Source: a gamma proteobacterium SCGC AAA168-P09 (GTDB lineage Bacteria; Pseudomonadota; Gammaproteobacteria; Magnimaribacterales; D2472). Taken from it: 64,000 nucleotides of DNA. The stretch covers positions 1-64,000 of the forward strand of contig ARRL01000002.1 in the NCBI GenBank assembly GCA_000385055.1, given 5' to 3'. This document shows, one piece after another, positions 16,866 through 26,419 of this stretch; the first letter of the stretch is position 1; every line of letters starts with the position of its first letter. Under the pieces are notes generated by a model. The model saw nothing but the letters and a program-made list of their open reading frames with translations. It was not told the DNA's origin and did no database searches. Both the position numbers and the translations under genes were made by a program.

Positions 16866-19800
16866 ATGAAAAACCGTAATTTATTATTAGCTTTATTTTT
16901 AGCAGTACCATTTTTTGTTATTTCAGACAATGACATTGAAATTACTGAGGATAATGTTAGCACTCAGGAAAGTGAAGAGGTTGTAATCAATGAAGAAGTT
17001 ATAGATGAGGGGTCAAGCTCTTCTCTAAATGTTAATGAAGAAGATTATGAGGAAGTTGTAGTAACTGGCTCAAGAATTAAAAAGAGTACTTTTACATCAA
17101 TTGCTCCACTCCAAATATTAAGCACAGAAATTTCAAGAGAGGTAGGTTTGATTGATGCTGCTTCTATATTACAAGAAAGTCCAACAGCTAGTGGTCAGCA
17201 AGTAGACTTATCTTTCTCAGGATTCAGCTTGGATAATGGACCTGGATCATCAACTATTTCTTTAAGAGGTTTGGGAGCTGGAAGAACTTTGGTATTGATT
17301 AATGGCAGAAGAGTTGGTCCAGCTGGTGTTGAAGGAGCTCCTTCTTCTCCCGACCTTAACTTGTTACCAAGTGCACTAGTTCAAAGGTATGAACTATTAC
17401 TAGACGGAGCATCATCAGTTTATGGTTCTGATGCTATTGCTGGCGTGTCTAATGCAATTTTAAGATCTGATTTTGATGGTTTTGAGTTTGAAATATATGC
17501 AAATGACTCACCACATCAATCCGGTATTGGTGAAGATGTAACGCTAAGCTTAGCTTATGGAAAAAGTTTTGATAGAGGTTTCTTTGGTATGGCATTAGAG
17601 GGAGTTGCCAATAAGGAAGTTCAATTTGCAGACAGACCCTGGACAGATGATTGTACTGTAGATTATGAAATAACTGAAGATGGTGATATAAGAACAAAAA
17701 ATGTTTACTACAATGTTCAATATGGTGACTATGTATTAGATTGTCAGTTTGAATTTACGGTAGGTAAAGTTGCTACATATCTTCCATTTGGTCCGTGGAC
17801 AATGGCATATAGAGACGGTTTTGGAAGTGGATATGAAAGTGTTAATCCGAATGCTACTGGATGGTTTCCAGAGTCAATGGGAAATGCTGTTGAAGTAGAT
17901 ATTAACCCAAGAGATGGGGTTACTGATTATACAAGAAAGTATTTTAATACCAATGGTAATGATCTTCACTCTACAATGTATCCAGAATTTGATAGACAAT
18001 CTTTCATGGCTTATGGTGAATACACTTTAGACAACAATTCGAACACAACCTTATTTTTTGAAATACAAAAAGGTAAAAGAGAGACATATAGTAATTATGG
18101 AAATTCGCAATTAAATCCATGGGTGGATGCAGATTATGAATATAATGTTTGTAATCCAAATTCAGAAATGGGATTTGATTGTAATGCTATGGGTGGATAT
18201 ATTTATGCAAATCCAGATTTTATTGCAGATTCTAATGCTCGTTATGAGGCACTATATGGTCCTGCTCCTAATTACGGATTCCGTGACTGGTGGGGTGTAG
18301 ACGTTGATCCTGATACCGGTGCGATTGATACATCTGTTTCATACTTTTGTTATTACGCTCCCGTATATTATGGTACTACATGTGAGGGTGATGCAGGACC
18401 TATTCCTGTAATGCCTTTTGTTTCAATTATTGGTGACAGAACTAAAGTTTCAACTGAGGTTGAACAAGAACGTTTTGTTATTGGGGCTCGAGGAGATTTA
18501 GATATTAATTTTAGATCATTTTCTGATTGGACATATGAGGCAGCTTTCACTTCCACTGAGTCTGTTGGTAAGTCTTACAGAGATGGTATAAGAGGCGATA
18601 GATTATCTTTTGCTCTAGGATATGATCCATCAGCACCTTACGGAGATGATCCAAGTTATGGTGATTGGGAATTTGGCGGAACCCTGCTGCCTAATGGTTC
18701 TTGTGATGCTACCGGTTCTGTTGGTGAAATAACTGCTGATGTTGCAGACGGTTGTGTAGCTGTTAATTTATTTGCACCTTCTATATTTGAGGGTATAAGT
18801 GGAGATTTTGCAACACAGGCTGAGAGAGACTATTTAATGGATTCATCTATATTTGATACAACAATTACGCAAGATGTTTTTGGTGCCTATGCTACAGGTA
18901 TTATTGGCTCACTTCCAGCTGGTGAAGTTGCCGCAGTTATCGGGATTGAGCAACAGATATTAGAGATTGATTCGCAGCCTGACTTTATTGCAGACAATGG
19001 TTTGTTTTTTGGATTTACATCTAACGGTGGGGCCAAAGGAGAGCAAACAAATGATGAGGCTTATTTTGAGTTAGCTATGCCTTTATTAGCTGGTGTTAGA
19101 TTTGCTGAAGAATTAAATGTTGAATTTTCTGGTAGACATACATCTACAACAAATAAAAATTACTTTACTCAAGATGAATCTACAGACTCGGGTAAAACAT
19201 TTAGTGTTAAAATGTCATATAGACCAATCCCTGATTTATTACTTAGAGCTACAAATGGTACAGCTTTTAGAGCGCCAAACCTTCGTGAGTCTGCTCTTAG
19301 AGAAGAGCAAGATAATACAAGTATTTACGATTATTGTATGGCACCCCGAGCAGCTGTAGTACTATCTGCAGAATCTGGTTATGAATATGATAGATCTAAG
19401 GATTTCAGAGATCAACAAACACTTGCAAACTGTATTGCTGCTGGCTTAGATCCAATTCAGTTTGGCCATGATTTATTAGATGATGATTTAGGTACTAACT
19501 CATACAAGAATAATCCATACAGTTCTGACTTTACTACTGGTGGGGCGAAAGGCTTAAACAGTGAAACATCAAAAAGTGCTACTTTTGGTCTTGTTTATGA
19601 CATCCCTTATTCATCACTGTTTAAAGATTCAGACGGATCAACCTCTACAACTATTGGACTAACTAGATATGATATCGAAGTTAATAATTCTATTGTTGAA
19701 TTAAGTCCTGGATATGTTAACTATCAATGTTATGTGAACGTACCAAATCAACAAAGTACATTCTGTAATCAGATTGAAAGAGATCCTAATACAAACGAAA

Positions 19801-20480
19801 TAGTTAATATTGAAACAGGTTTCTTAAATAGAGATGCAGAAATTGCACGAGGTGTTGATCTTAATATTCTTCATACTTCCTCCATTGAATTAATGGGAAA
19901 TACCTATGATTTTGGTATTGATATAAATGCAAACACTGTAAGAGAAAGATCTCTTCTTTATGTAGATGACGAGGGTAATGCAGATTTTGAAGATTATGCT
20001 GGAGAGCCTGGTTTCCCTAAATATAATATTTTTTCAAGACTTTTTGTTGAGTTTGGTGACTACAGATTCTCATGGCAAACTAATTATCTTTCTAGAGTTG
20101 ATCAAGATGAAGATGCATTAGATGACTGGGGTAGCGCTAACGGCGGTGAAAGCACAAGAAATGAGGATGGAGATGAGGTTTTTTCAGACACCTGTTATGG
20201 TGCTACAAAAGATATTTCCTCCACTAATTTAAATCAGGTAGAGGTTGGTGATGTCTTATGTAGAGATATAGGCTTTATTAAAGCATATGTTACTCACAAT
20301 ACCTCCCTATACTATTATAAAGATAATCTAACTTTAGGTTTAGGTGTAAGAAATGTTTTTGATAAAGAGCCTCCAATGGTTGATCCAAGTGAGATTTCAT
20401 CAAAAAGTAATACTCCTCTTGGATATGGTTATAATTTGAATGGAAGAAATTTCTTCTTTAACGTAAGATATTCATTCTAA
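16866..20480 (+). CDS. TonB-dependent outer-membrane receptor
   Basis: I start it at ATG 16866 with GGGGA six bases upstream, giving 1204 aa; an in-frame TTG at 16854 overlaps that SD. A signal peptide (about 1-20) is followed by an acidic stretch and the TonB-box-like EEVVVTGSRI, then the plug domain (LRGLGAGRTLVLINGRRVG; SVYGSDAIAG) and a long beta-barrel ending in an aromatic residue (FNVRYSF). The length and many cysteine pairs in loops resemble marine receptors for large or polymeric substrates. The S9 peptidase gene follows after a terminator, hinting at peptide use. Ligand unknown. Confidence 0.93.
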   Translation: MKNRNLLLALFLAVPFFVISDNDIEITEDNVSTQESEEVVINEEVIDEGSSSSLNVNEEDYEEVVVTGSRIKKSTFTSIAPLQILSTEISREVGLIDAASILQESPTASGQQVDLSFSGFSLDNGPGSSTISLRGLGAGRTLVLINGRRVGPAGVEGAPSSPDLNLLPSALVQRYELLLDGASSVYGSDAIAGVSNAILRSDFDGFEFEIYANDSPHQSGIGEDVTLSLAYGKSFDRGFFGMALEGVANKEVQFADRPWTDDCTVDYEITEDGDIRTKNVYYNVQYGDYVLDCQFEFTVGKVATYLPFGPWTMAYRDGFGSGYESVNPNATGWFPESMGNAVEVDINPRDGVTDYTRKYFNTNGNDLHSTMYPEFDRQSFMAYGEYTLDNNSNTTLFFEIQKGKRETYSNYGNSQLNPWVDADYEYNVCNPNSEMGFDCNAMGGYIYANPDFIADSNARYEALYGPAPNYGFRDWWGVDVDPDTGAIDTSVSYFCYYAPVYYGTTCEGDAGPIPVMPFVSIIGDRTKVSTEVEQERFVIGARGDLDINFRSFSDWTYEAAFTSTESVGKSYRDGIRGDRLSFALGYDPSAPYGDDPSYGDWEFGGTLLPNGSCDATGSVGEITADVADGCVAVNLFAPSIFEGISGDFATQAERDYLMDSSIFDTTITQDVFGAYATGIIGSLPAGEVAAVIGIEQQILEIDSQPDFIADNGLFFGFTSNGGAKGEQTNDEAYFELAMPLLAGVRFAEELNVEFSGRHTSTTNKNYFTQDESTDSGKTFSVKMSYRPIPDLLLRATNGTAFRAPNLRESALREEQDNTSIYDYCMAPRAAVVLSAESGYEYDRSKDFRDQQTLANCIAAGLDPIQFGHDLLDDDLGTNSYKNNPYSSDFTTGGAKGLNSETSKSATFGLVYDIPYSSLFKDSDGSTSTTIGLTRYDIEVNNSIVELSPGYVNYQCYVNVPNQQSTFCNQIERDPNTNEIVNIETGFLNRDAEIARGVDLNILHTSSIELMGNTYDFGIDINANTVRERSLLYVDDEGNADFEDYAGEPGFPKYNIFSRLFVEFGDYRFSWQTNYLSRVDQDEDALDDWGSANGGESTRNEDGDEVFSDTCYGATKDISSTNLNQVEVGDVLCRDIGFIKAYVTHNTSLYYYKDNLTLGLGVRNVFDKEPPMVDPSEISSKSNTPLGYGYNLNGRNFFFNVRYSF

Positions 20481-20494
20481 AGAATCTTAATTTT

Positions 20495-20522
20495 AAAAAG
20501 CACGACCTGGTCGTGCTTTTTT
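20495..20522 (+). terminator. Rho-independent terminator after TonB receptor
   Basis: GCACGAC (20500-20506) and GTCGTGC (20510-20516) form a 7-bp stem with loop CTG, flanked by A and T tracts. It separates the receptor from the S9 peptidase gene 15 nt further on. Confidence 0.85.
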
Positions 20523-20536
20523 CTTTTACTTAAATT

Positions 20537-22483
20537 ATGAAATATAAATATTCAATATTATTTTTATTTTCCTTAAATATCATTTCTGCTGAGCCTTATC
20601 CAAATGAATATTGGGCTGTTGGAAGTGGCATTAATGATGTCCAGGTTTCACTTGATGGCAAATATTTATCTTTTGAAAAGATACCTTCTAGAACCTCTCC
20701 CAAAGAGATTCACATTTTAGAAACTGACAATCTATCTAAAACACCTATTGTTATAGGTGGTGAAAAAATGGATGTTGAAAATTATTATTGGGTAAGTGAT
20801 CAACACATGGTGGTGCTTTTTAGTCAACAAGTTCGACAGGGTATAGAGGGTTTTAATGCTGGAGTTTTTAATTATAAAACGGCTCTATTAAATGTGAAAA
20901 CACAAAAATTTAAAGAACTAGATAATGATAGATCTGTTGGCTCAGGTAAGGTTTTTTCAACAAGACTAATTAATATTCTTCCAACAAAAAAAGATCAAGT
21001 TATTATTTCATATGCTGAAGCACAAAGAGGGCAATCATTTAAGAATCCTGCATATTATTTATATAACTTTAAAACTGACAAAAAAAAGCTAATACTACGT
21101 TCTAGTGGGACTTATAGAAATATAAGGTTTGATGATGATGCTAATCCAATAAGTGCCACAGGTTTTGATATTCAATCAGGTGAATATATTTGGTATTACA
21201 GACCTACTGGCTCATCTACTTGGGTTGAATATCATAGAATGCATGAGGATAGTTTTGAAGATTTTAGAGTATTAAGAACTAATAAATTTAAAGATGATAT
21301 ATATGTTATTGCTAACAATGGTGAAGATAAAAGTTCTTTATGGAAATATAATATCAAAAATAAGAAGTTTGTTTCTAAAATTTTTGGACTAAACGACAGT
21401 GATATATATGGACCTTTATATCATTTTAATCAAGGGTCTCATCCTAATACACTAATAGGCATTACTAGTTATACTGATAAGCTTAAAAGAATATACTTAA
21501 GCGGTAATTTATCTTTAGAGGTTGAGGCATTGTATTATCAGCTTGAGGGTATTATTCCAAATTCTTATCAAGTTAGGATTGTCTCTTCAAGTTATGATAG
21601 TAAAACTCTTGTGGTTCAGAACCAGGCTCCAAATGACCCTGGAACATATTATCTTTTTCACAATAATTCGTTTATAAAAGTTGGAGAGGAAAAACCCTTC
21701 TTAGAATCAAATAATCTAGCATCTCTAGAATATATCAAATATCCTTCATCTGATGGTCTCTCAATACCGGCTTATCTTCATGTACCTAAAGGCAAGGGCC
21801 CATTCCCTTTAATCGTCATGCCTCATGGCGGCCCTTTTGTCCAAGAAAATATTACATATGATACATGGCCTCAATTTTTTGCTAATAATGGTTATATGGT
21901 ACTGCAGCCACAATATAGAGGCTCTTATGGGTATGGTATTAATTTCCATAAAAAATCCTTTATTGATGGTGGTCAGGGTGGATTATTAATGCAAGATGAT
22001 GCTGATTGGGGCGCCAAATATCTTATTGAGAAAAAAAGAGTAGATAAAGATAATGTTTATATGTTTGGCTGGTCAAATGGTGGTTACTATGCTGCAATTG
22101 CTGCAACAAATAAACATGATATTTATAATTGTGTAATAGCTGGAGCTCCTGTAACAGATCTTAATCAACAAAAAGGGTATTTTTTAGACAGATTAAGAGG
22201 TGCTCAAGAAATTCGTCAAAAAAGCTATTTTAATGGAAGTATTTCTCCAATTGAAGTTGTTCAAGATGTCTCAATTCCAATTCTAATAGTCCACGGTAGC
22301 AATGATCAAAGAGTGCCTATTAAACATGCTTACAAATATTCTGAAGAGCTTAAAAAATATAACAAAGAGCATAAATTAGTTGTCTTAGAGGAGGCGGATC
22401 ATTTTTCTAACACCCTGACATACGAACATTATAAAACTCTTTATGATGAAAGTATTAAATTTTTAGATTCCTGTAAAAAGTAA
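20537..22483 (+). CDS. S9 family prolyl oligopeptidase-like serine peptidase, exported
   Basis: This 648-aa protein begins with a signal peptide (FLFSLNIISA). The N-terminal 380 residues look like a beta-propeller and the rest is an alpha/beta-hydrolase with MPHGGPF, nucleophile motif GWSNGGY (about 514), Asp in HGSNDQRVP (about 591) and His in EADHFS (about 623). S9 enzymes cleave small peptides or act as acylaminoacyl peptidases. Probably periplasmic. It ends 2 nt from the convergent thymidine kinase gene. Confidence 0.92.
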   Translation: MKYKYSILFLFSLNIISAEPYPNEYWAVGSGINDVQVSLDGKYLSFEKIPSRTSPKEIHILETDNLSKTPIVIGGEKMDVENYYWVSDQHMVVLFSQQVRQGIEGFNAGVFNYKTALLNVKTQKFKELDNDRSVGSGKVFSTRLINILPTKKDQVIISYAEAQRGQSFKNPAYYLYNFKTDKKKLILRSSGTYRNIRFDDDANPISATGFDIQSGEYIWYYRPTGSSTWVEYHRMHEDSFEDFRVLRTNKFKDDIYVIANNGEDKSSLWKYNIKNKKFVSKIFGLNDSDIYGPLYHFNQGSHPNTLIGITSYTDKLKRIYLSGNLSLEVEALYYQLEGIIPNSYQVRIVSSSYDSKTLVVQNQAPNDPGTYYLFHNNSFIKVGEEKPFLESNNLASLEYIKYPSSDGLSIPAYLHVPKGKGPFPLIVMPHGGPFVQENITYDTWPQFFANNGYMVLQPQYRGSYGYGINFHKKSFIDGGQGGLLMQDDADWGAKYLIEKKRVDKDNVYMFGWSNGGYYAAIAATNKHDIYNCVIAGAPVTDLNQQKGYFLDRLRGAQEIRQKSYFNGSISPIEVVQDVSIPILIVHGSNDQRVPIKHAYKYSEELKKYNKEHKLVVLEEADHFSNTLTYEHYKTLYDESIKFLDSCKK

Positions 22484-22484
22484 C

Positions 22485-23066
22485 CTAAATCAAATTTGTT
22501 AGTTTTCTGAAATGTTTCCTACAAACAGATTTATACATATCATCTCCCCCTAGTCTTATAATATCTCCCTTCGTTTCAACGATTCCATTTTTATCAAGTC
22601 TTACAACCATGGTAGCTTTTTTTGTACACATTGTGCATATAGTTTTTAATTCATGTAAGTTGTCAGCTATTGATAATAGCATTTTACTACCTTCAAATAA
22701 CTTGCCCCTAAAATCTGTTCTCAAACCATAACACATAACAGGTATGTTCAAATTATCTGCTATTTTCGACAATTGATTAACTTGATTTTTTGTTAAAAAT
22801 TGTGCTTCGTCAATTAATACACATTTTAAATTTGTGCTTATATTTAATTTTGTATAGTCATAAAAATTAAATAGTTTATTAGCAAGAATTGCTTCTTTTT
22901 TTATACCAATACGAGATTTAATAATGCTTTTATTTTTTATGTTATTTACGCTAGGCAAGAACAGTAGTGTCTTAAGATTATTTTCCTCAAAATTATGATT
23001 AGTTTGAAGCAATGCTGTAGATTTACCAGCATTCATTGTTGAGTAGAAAAAATGAAACTTAGCCAT
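22485..23066 (-). CDS. tdk: Thymidine kinase
   Basis: This 193-aa protein is of TK1 type: P-loop YSTMNAGKST near the start, Walker B-like CVLIDEAQFL (about 80-90), the lasso region and zinc-binding Cys pairs (TICTMCTKKA). It phosphorylates thymidine in the salvage pathway. Length matches bacterial Tdk. It is monocistronic, divergent from the Smr-like gene with about 20 nt between the starts. Confidence 0.95.
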   Translation of the reverse strand: MAKFHFFYSTMNAGKSTALLQTNHNFEENNLKTLLFLPSVNNIKNKSIIKSRIGIKKEAILANKLFNFYDYTKLNISTNLKCVLIDEAQFLTKNQVNQLSKIADNLNIPVMCYGLRTDFRGKLFEGSKMLLSIADNLHELKTICTMCTKKATMVVRLDKNGIVETKGDIIRLGGDDMYKSVCRKHFRKLTNLI

Positions 23067-23086
23067 ATAGATTATAATAACAAAGT

Positions 23087-23320
23087 ATGATTGTATTTAA
23101 AGAAAAAGGAATAACGCATTTAGATCTCCATGGTGAAAAACATGAATTTGTATCTGAATTAGTAATTGATTTTGTATATAGATATCAAGATTATTTTCCA
23201 TTAATAATTATTTGTGGTAATTCAAATAGAATGATTGAAGTTGTAGAAGAGTCACTGCTCAAGTTTTCAATTATGTTCTCTATGCCTAGATTTGGTATCA
23301 TAAGAATAGAAAAAATATAA
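23087..23320 (+). CDS. Small Smr-domain-like protein
   Basis: This 77-aa protein contains LDLHG (about residues 12-16) and IIICGNS, positions equivalent to the LDLHG and TGxG signatures of the Smr domain, a nicking-endonuclease-like fold. The second signature is altered and no partner domain is present. Stand-alone Smr proteins have been tied to RNA or DNA cleavage; function here is open. It precedes the acyl-CoA dehydrogenase gene by 6 nt. Confidence 0.6.
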   Translation: MIVFKEKGITHLDLHGEKHEFVSELVIDFVYRYQDYFPLIIICGNSNRMIEVVEESLLKFSIMFSMPRFGIIRIEKI

Positions 23321-23326
23321 AAATCT

Positions 23327-24484
23327 ATGAAAATAAAAGATATATTACTTTTTGAAAACCAATTATCTGAAGAAGAATTAGCAGTAATGAATTCTGCTAG
23401 GGATTACTGTCAAAAAGAATTAATGCCGAGAATTATCGAAGCAAATAGAAATGAAGTATTTGATAAAGGTATATACAAAGAAATGGGGGAAATGGGTTTC
23501 TTGGGAGCTCCTATCAATGGTTACGGATGCGCTGGAGCAAATTATGTATCATACGGCCTAATAGCCAGAGAGATAGAAAGAGTAGATTCAAGTTATAGGT
23601 CTGCATACAGCGTACAAACATCTTTGGCAATGCATGCTATTTATAAATTTGGATCAGAAGAACAAAAGGATTACTACTTGCCTCAAATGGCAAAAGGAGA
23701 ATTGATAGGATGTTTTGGTCTTACTGAGCCAGATGCTGGCTCAGATCCATCATCAATGAAAACATACTCAGTTGAAAAAGATGGTGGCTACGTTCTAAAT
23801 GGTTCAAAAACATGGATAACAAACTCACCTATTGCAGATGTGCTCATTGTTTGGGCCAAAGATAAACAGGGAGTCTTGAGGGGCTTCATAGTTGATAGAG
23901 ATGCTAAGGGTCTATCGACACCTATTATTGAAGGAAAATTTTCCCTAAGGGCGTCAGTAACTGGTCAAATTTTTCTAGAAGATGTTTTTGTACCTAAAGA
24001 TAAAGTACTTCCAGAAGTTCAGAGTTTTCGCGGTCCATTCTCATGCCTTAATATGGCAAGATACGGAATTGCTTGGGGTGCATTAGGTGCTGCTGAATTT
24101 TGTTGGAATGCAGCGCTTGAATATTCTTTAGATAGGAATCAATTTGGAGAACCGCTTGCATCTAAACAGTTAATACAAAAGAAATTAGCTGACATGCAAA
24201 CTGAAATATCTTTAGGACTCCAATCAGTCTTAAGACTGGGAAGACTTATAGATTCTAATGAGATGAAGCCAGCAATGATATCAATGTTGAAAAGAAATAA
24301 TTGTAAAAAAGCGTTAGACATAGCAAGAGTTGCTAGAGATATCCATGGAGGTAATGGAATTAGTGATGAGTATCATGTTATTCGTCACTGTATGAATCTT
24401 GAAGCGGTTAAAACATATGAAGGAACTGATGATATACATGCATTAATAATTGGAAATGAGCAGACTGATATCGCTGCTTTTTGA
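23327..24484 (+). CDS. gcdH: Glutaryl-CoA dehydrogenase
   Basis: This 385-aa acyl-CoA dehydrogenase shows features of the GcdH subgroup: [12 protein letters not shown] near residue 85, [16 protein letters not shown] (FAD/substrate loop), [14 protein letters not shown], and the catalytic Glu in [14 protein letters not shown] near the end. It oxidises and decarboxylates glutaryl-CoA to crotonyl-CoA in lysine/tryptophan degradation, passing electrons to ETF. The C-terminal [16 protein letters not shown] is typical. No other pathway genes are next to it. Confidence 0.9.
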   Translation: MKIKDILLFENQLSEEELAVMNSARDYCQKELMPRIIEANRNEVFDKGIYKEMGEMGFLGAPINGYGCAGANYVSYGLIAREIERVDSSYRSAYSVQTSLAMHAIYKFGSEEQKDYYLPQMAKGELIGCFGLTEPDAGSDPSSMKTYSVEKDGGYVLNGSKTWITNSPIADVLIVWAKDKQGVLRGFIVDRDAKGLSTPIIEGKFSLRASVTGQIFLEDVFVPKDKVLPEVQSFRGPFSCLNMARYGIAWGALGAAEFCWNAALEYSLDRNQFGEPLASKQLIQKKLADMQTEISLGLQSVLRLGRLIDSNEMKPAMISMLKRNNCKKALDIARVARDIHGGNGISDEYHVIRHCMNLEAVKTYEGTDDIHALIIGNEQTDIAAF

Positions 24485-24529
24485 TATTCGAAACAATAAG
24501 TCTGTCTTGGGTATATAATCTCTCAATAT

Positions 24530-25208
24530 ATGATTATTAAAACAAATAATATAAAAAGAGTTTTTGAGGTTGGCTCAGAAACGGTTCATGCATTAAAAGG
24601 AATTAATTTAAATGTTGAATCAGGTGAGTTTATTTCTATTATGGGGCCATCAGGTTCAGGCAAGACAACCTTAATGAATATTATTGGATGCTTAGACACA
24701 CCTTCTAGTGGTGAATATTTTTTGAATAATCAATTAGTTAACGACCTTAATGCCGATCAACTAGCAATCATTAGAAATAAAGAAATTGGATTTGTTTTTC
24801 AATCGTTTCACTTGTTGGCAAAAAACTCTGCCCTCAATAACGTATTACTACCTATGAGATATGCAGGAGCAGATATGAATGAAGCAGAAAAAAGAGCCAA
24901 ATATGTTCTCGAACAAGTAGGACTTTCAGATAGAATTAATCATGGGCCATCAGAACTATCGGGGGGGGCAACAACAAAGAGTTGCTATAGCAAGAGCTCT
25001 TGTAAATAAACCAAGTATACTATTTGCAGATGAGCCTACTGGTAATCTTGATTCCAAAACAGGTGAAGATGTTATGAATTTATTTAAGGGACTAAATCAA
25101 GAAGGACAGACTATAATATTAATTACCCATGAAGAACATGTTGCCATGCAATCTAAGCGCATAGTGAATATTAAGGATGGGCTTATCGAATCAGATGTGA
25201 GAATGTAA
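24530..25208 (+). pseudogene. MacB/LolD-type ABC transporter ATPase, frameshifted in a G8 tract
   Basis: Two overlapping frames together encode a normal 225-aa ATPase: the first (24530-25009) carries Walker A GPSGSGKTT (about 39-47), the Q loop VFQSFHL and LSGG; the second (24942-25208) carries [13 protein letters not shown], Walker [13 protein letters not shown] and the switch His region. The break is at GGGGGGGG (24961-24968); seven Gs would restore LSGGQQQRV. So there is one extra G, either true inactivation, phase variation or a base-call error. It belongs to the operon with the adaptor and permease for MacAB-type efflux driven from the periplasm. Confidence 0.9.
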
Positions 25209-25210
25209 AT

Positions 25211-26419
25211 ATGAAAAATATTATGAATAAAAAATTCCTTACGGTATCTTCTTTAATGCTGATTTTAGCTTCTTGCGGTACAGATAATCAATCAAGCCAA
25301 GAAACAACTTTTTATAAAAAAGAATCTGTTAATCAAAAAAAACTTGAGTTATCGATAGAGGCCTCTGGCATCATTGAAGCGATATCCTCTGTTGAAATTA
25401 AATCTAAAGCATCAGGTGAAGTTTTATTTCTTGGAGCTGAAGTGGGTGATCAAGTGGAGAGGGGTTCTATTTTAGGCCAAATTGATCAAAGAACACCTAA
25501 AAATATCTTAGATCAAGCAAAATCAGATCTTGAAGCTGCAAAAGTTAGACTTGAAAATGCACAGTCACAATTTGAAAGAGGCAAAGAGTTACATTCTAAG
25601 GCTAGTATTTCTGATAAAGATTTTGAAGATATACAAGAAAATTTTGCACAAGCAAAATCAACACTAGTAAGAACTGAAGTTACTTTTGAAAATGCAAAAA
25701 TTTCGCTTGACGATACTATTGTAAGATCCCCGGTTAAAGGAACAATTATCTCTAGGACTGTTGAGGTTGGGCAAGTAATATCCTCACCCACTTCTGCGGT
25801 TGGTGGTGGAACAATCCTAATGACTATGGCTGATTTATCTAAAGTTAGAGTAAGAGCACTTGTTGATGAAATTGATGTTGGAAAAGTTTCTATAGGGCAA
25901 ATAGTTTCTATAAAAGTTGCGGCATATCGAGATAGAGAATTTTTTGGTACTGTTACTAAGGTCGAGCCCAAGGCTATGATAGAACAAAATGTTACAACCT
26001 TTCCTGTATTAATTGACATTGATAATAACGAAAATTTATTACTACTTGGTATGAACACTGATGTTGTGATAGAAGTGCTTAATAGAGATGTCTCAGTTAG
26101 CGCACCAACAATGTCATTAAGAACAAGAAAAGATATACATTCAGCTGCTAATATTTTAAATCTTTCAAAAGATTCGGTAGATAAATTTTTAGTAGATTAT
26201 AGAGAGGGAGAAAATTTTAATAAATTCATTGTTATCAAAGAAACAAAGAATGGACCAGAGCTTTTGTGGGTTAAAATTGGTGCATCTGACTTATTAAATG
26301 TTGAAATTTTAAGTGGCTTAAAGCAAGACGATGTAGTGTTTATTCTGCCAAGTAAGAGTTTGTTTGATTATCAGAAAAGGTTTAAAGAAAGGGTGCAGGC
26401 TTCATTTAGCTTTGGATAA
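25211..26419 (+). CDS. Periplasmic adaptor (MacA/HlyD family) lipoprotein
   Basis: This 402-aa protein has a lipobox ILASC (Cys22 from the first Met). It shows the membrane-fusion layout: barrel-sandwich half motif EIKSKASGEVLFLGAEVGDQV, a coiled coil (about 95-160, LDQAKSDLEAAKVRLENAQSQ and beyond), the second lipoyl half (IVRSPVKGTIISR) and beta-barrel domains. It links the inner-membrane permease to an outer-membrane TolC-type channel. It lies 2 nt after the ATPase frame and overlaps the permease start by one base. Confidence 0.9.
   Translation: MKNIMNKKFLTVSSLMLILASCGTDNQSSQETTFYKKESVNQKKLELSIEASGIIEAISSVEIKSKASGEVLFLGAEVGDQVERGSILGQIDQRTPKNILDQAKSDLEAAKVRLENAQSQFERGKELHSKASISDKDFEDIQENFAQAKSTLVRTEVTFENAKISLDDTIVRSPVKGTIISRTVEVGQVISSPTSAVGGGTILMTMADLSKVRVRALVDEIDVGKVSIGQIVSIKVAAYRDREFFGTVTKVEPKAMIEQNVTTFPVLIDIDNNENLLLLGMNTDVVIEVLNRDVSVSAPTMSLRTRKDIHSAANILNLSKDSVDKFLVDYREGENFNKFIVIKETKNGPELLWVKIGASDLLNVEILSGLKQDDVVFILPSKSLFDYQKRFKERVQASFSFG

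Noticed and set aside
24942-25208. Separate short ATPase gene
   Set aside because: It begins in mid-domain and lacks Walker A; it is the second part of the frameshifted ATPase gene.
25513-26058. 181-codon minus-strand frame opposite the MacA-like gene
   Set aside because: It is antisense to a well-supported periplasmic adaptor gene and has no recognisable domain.
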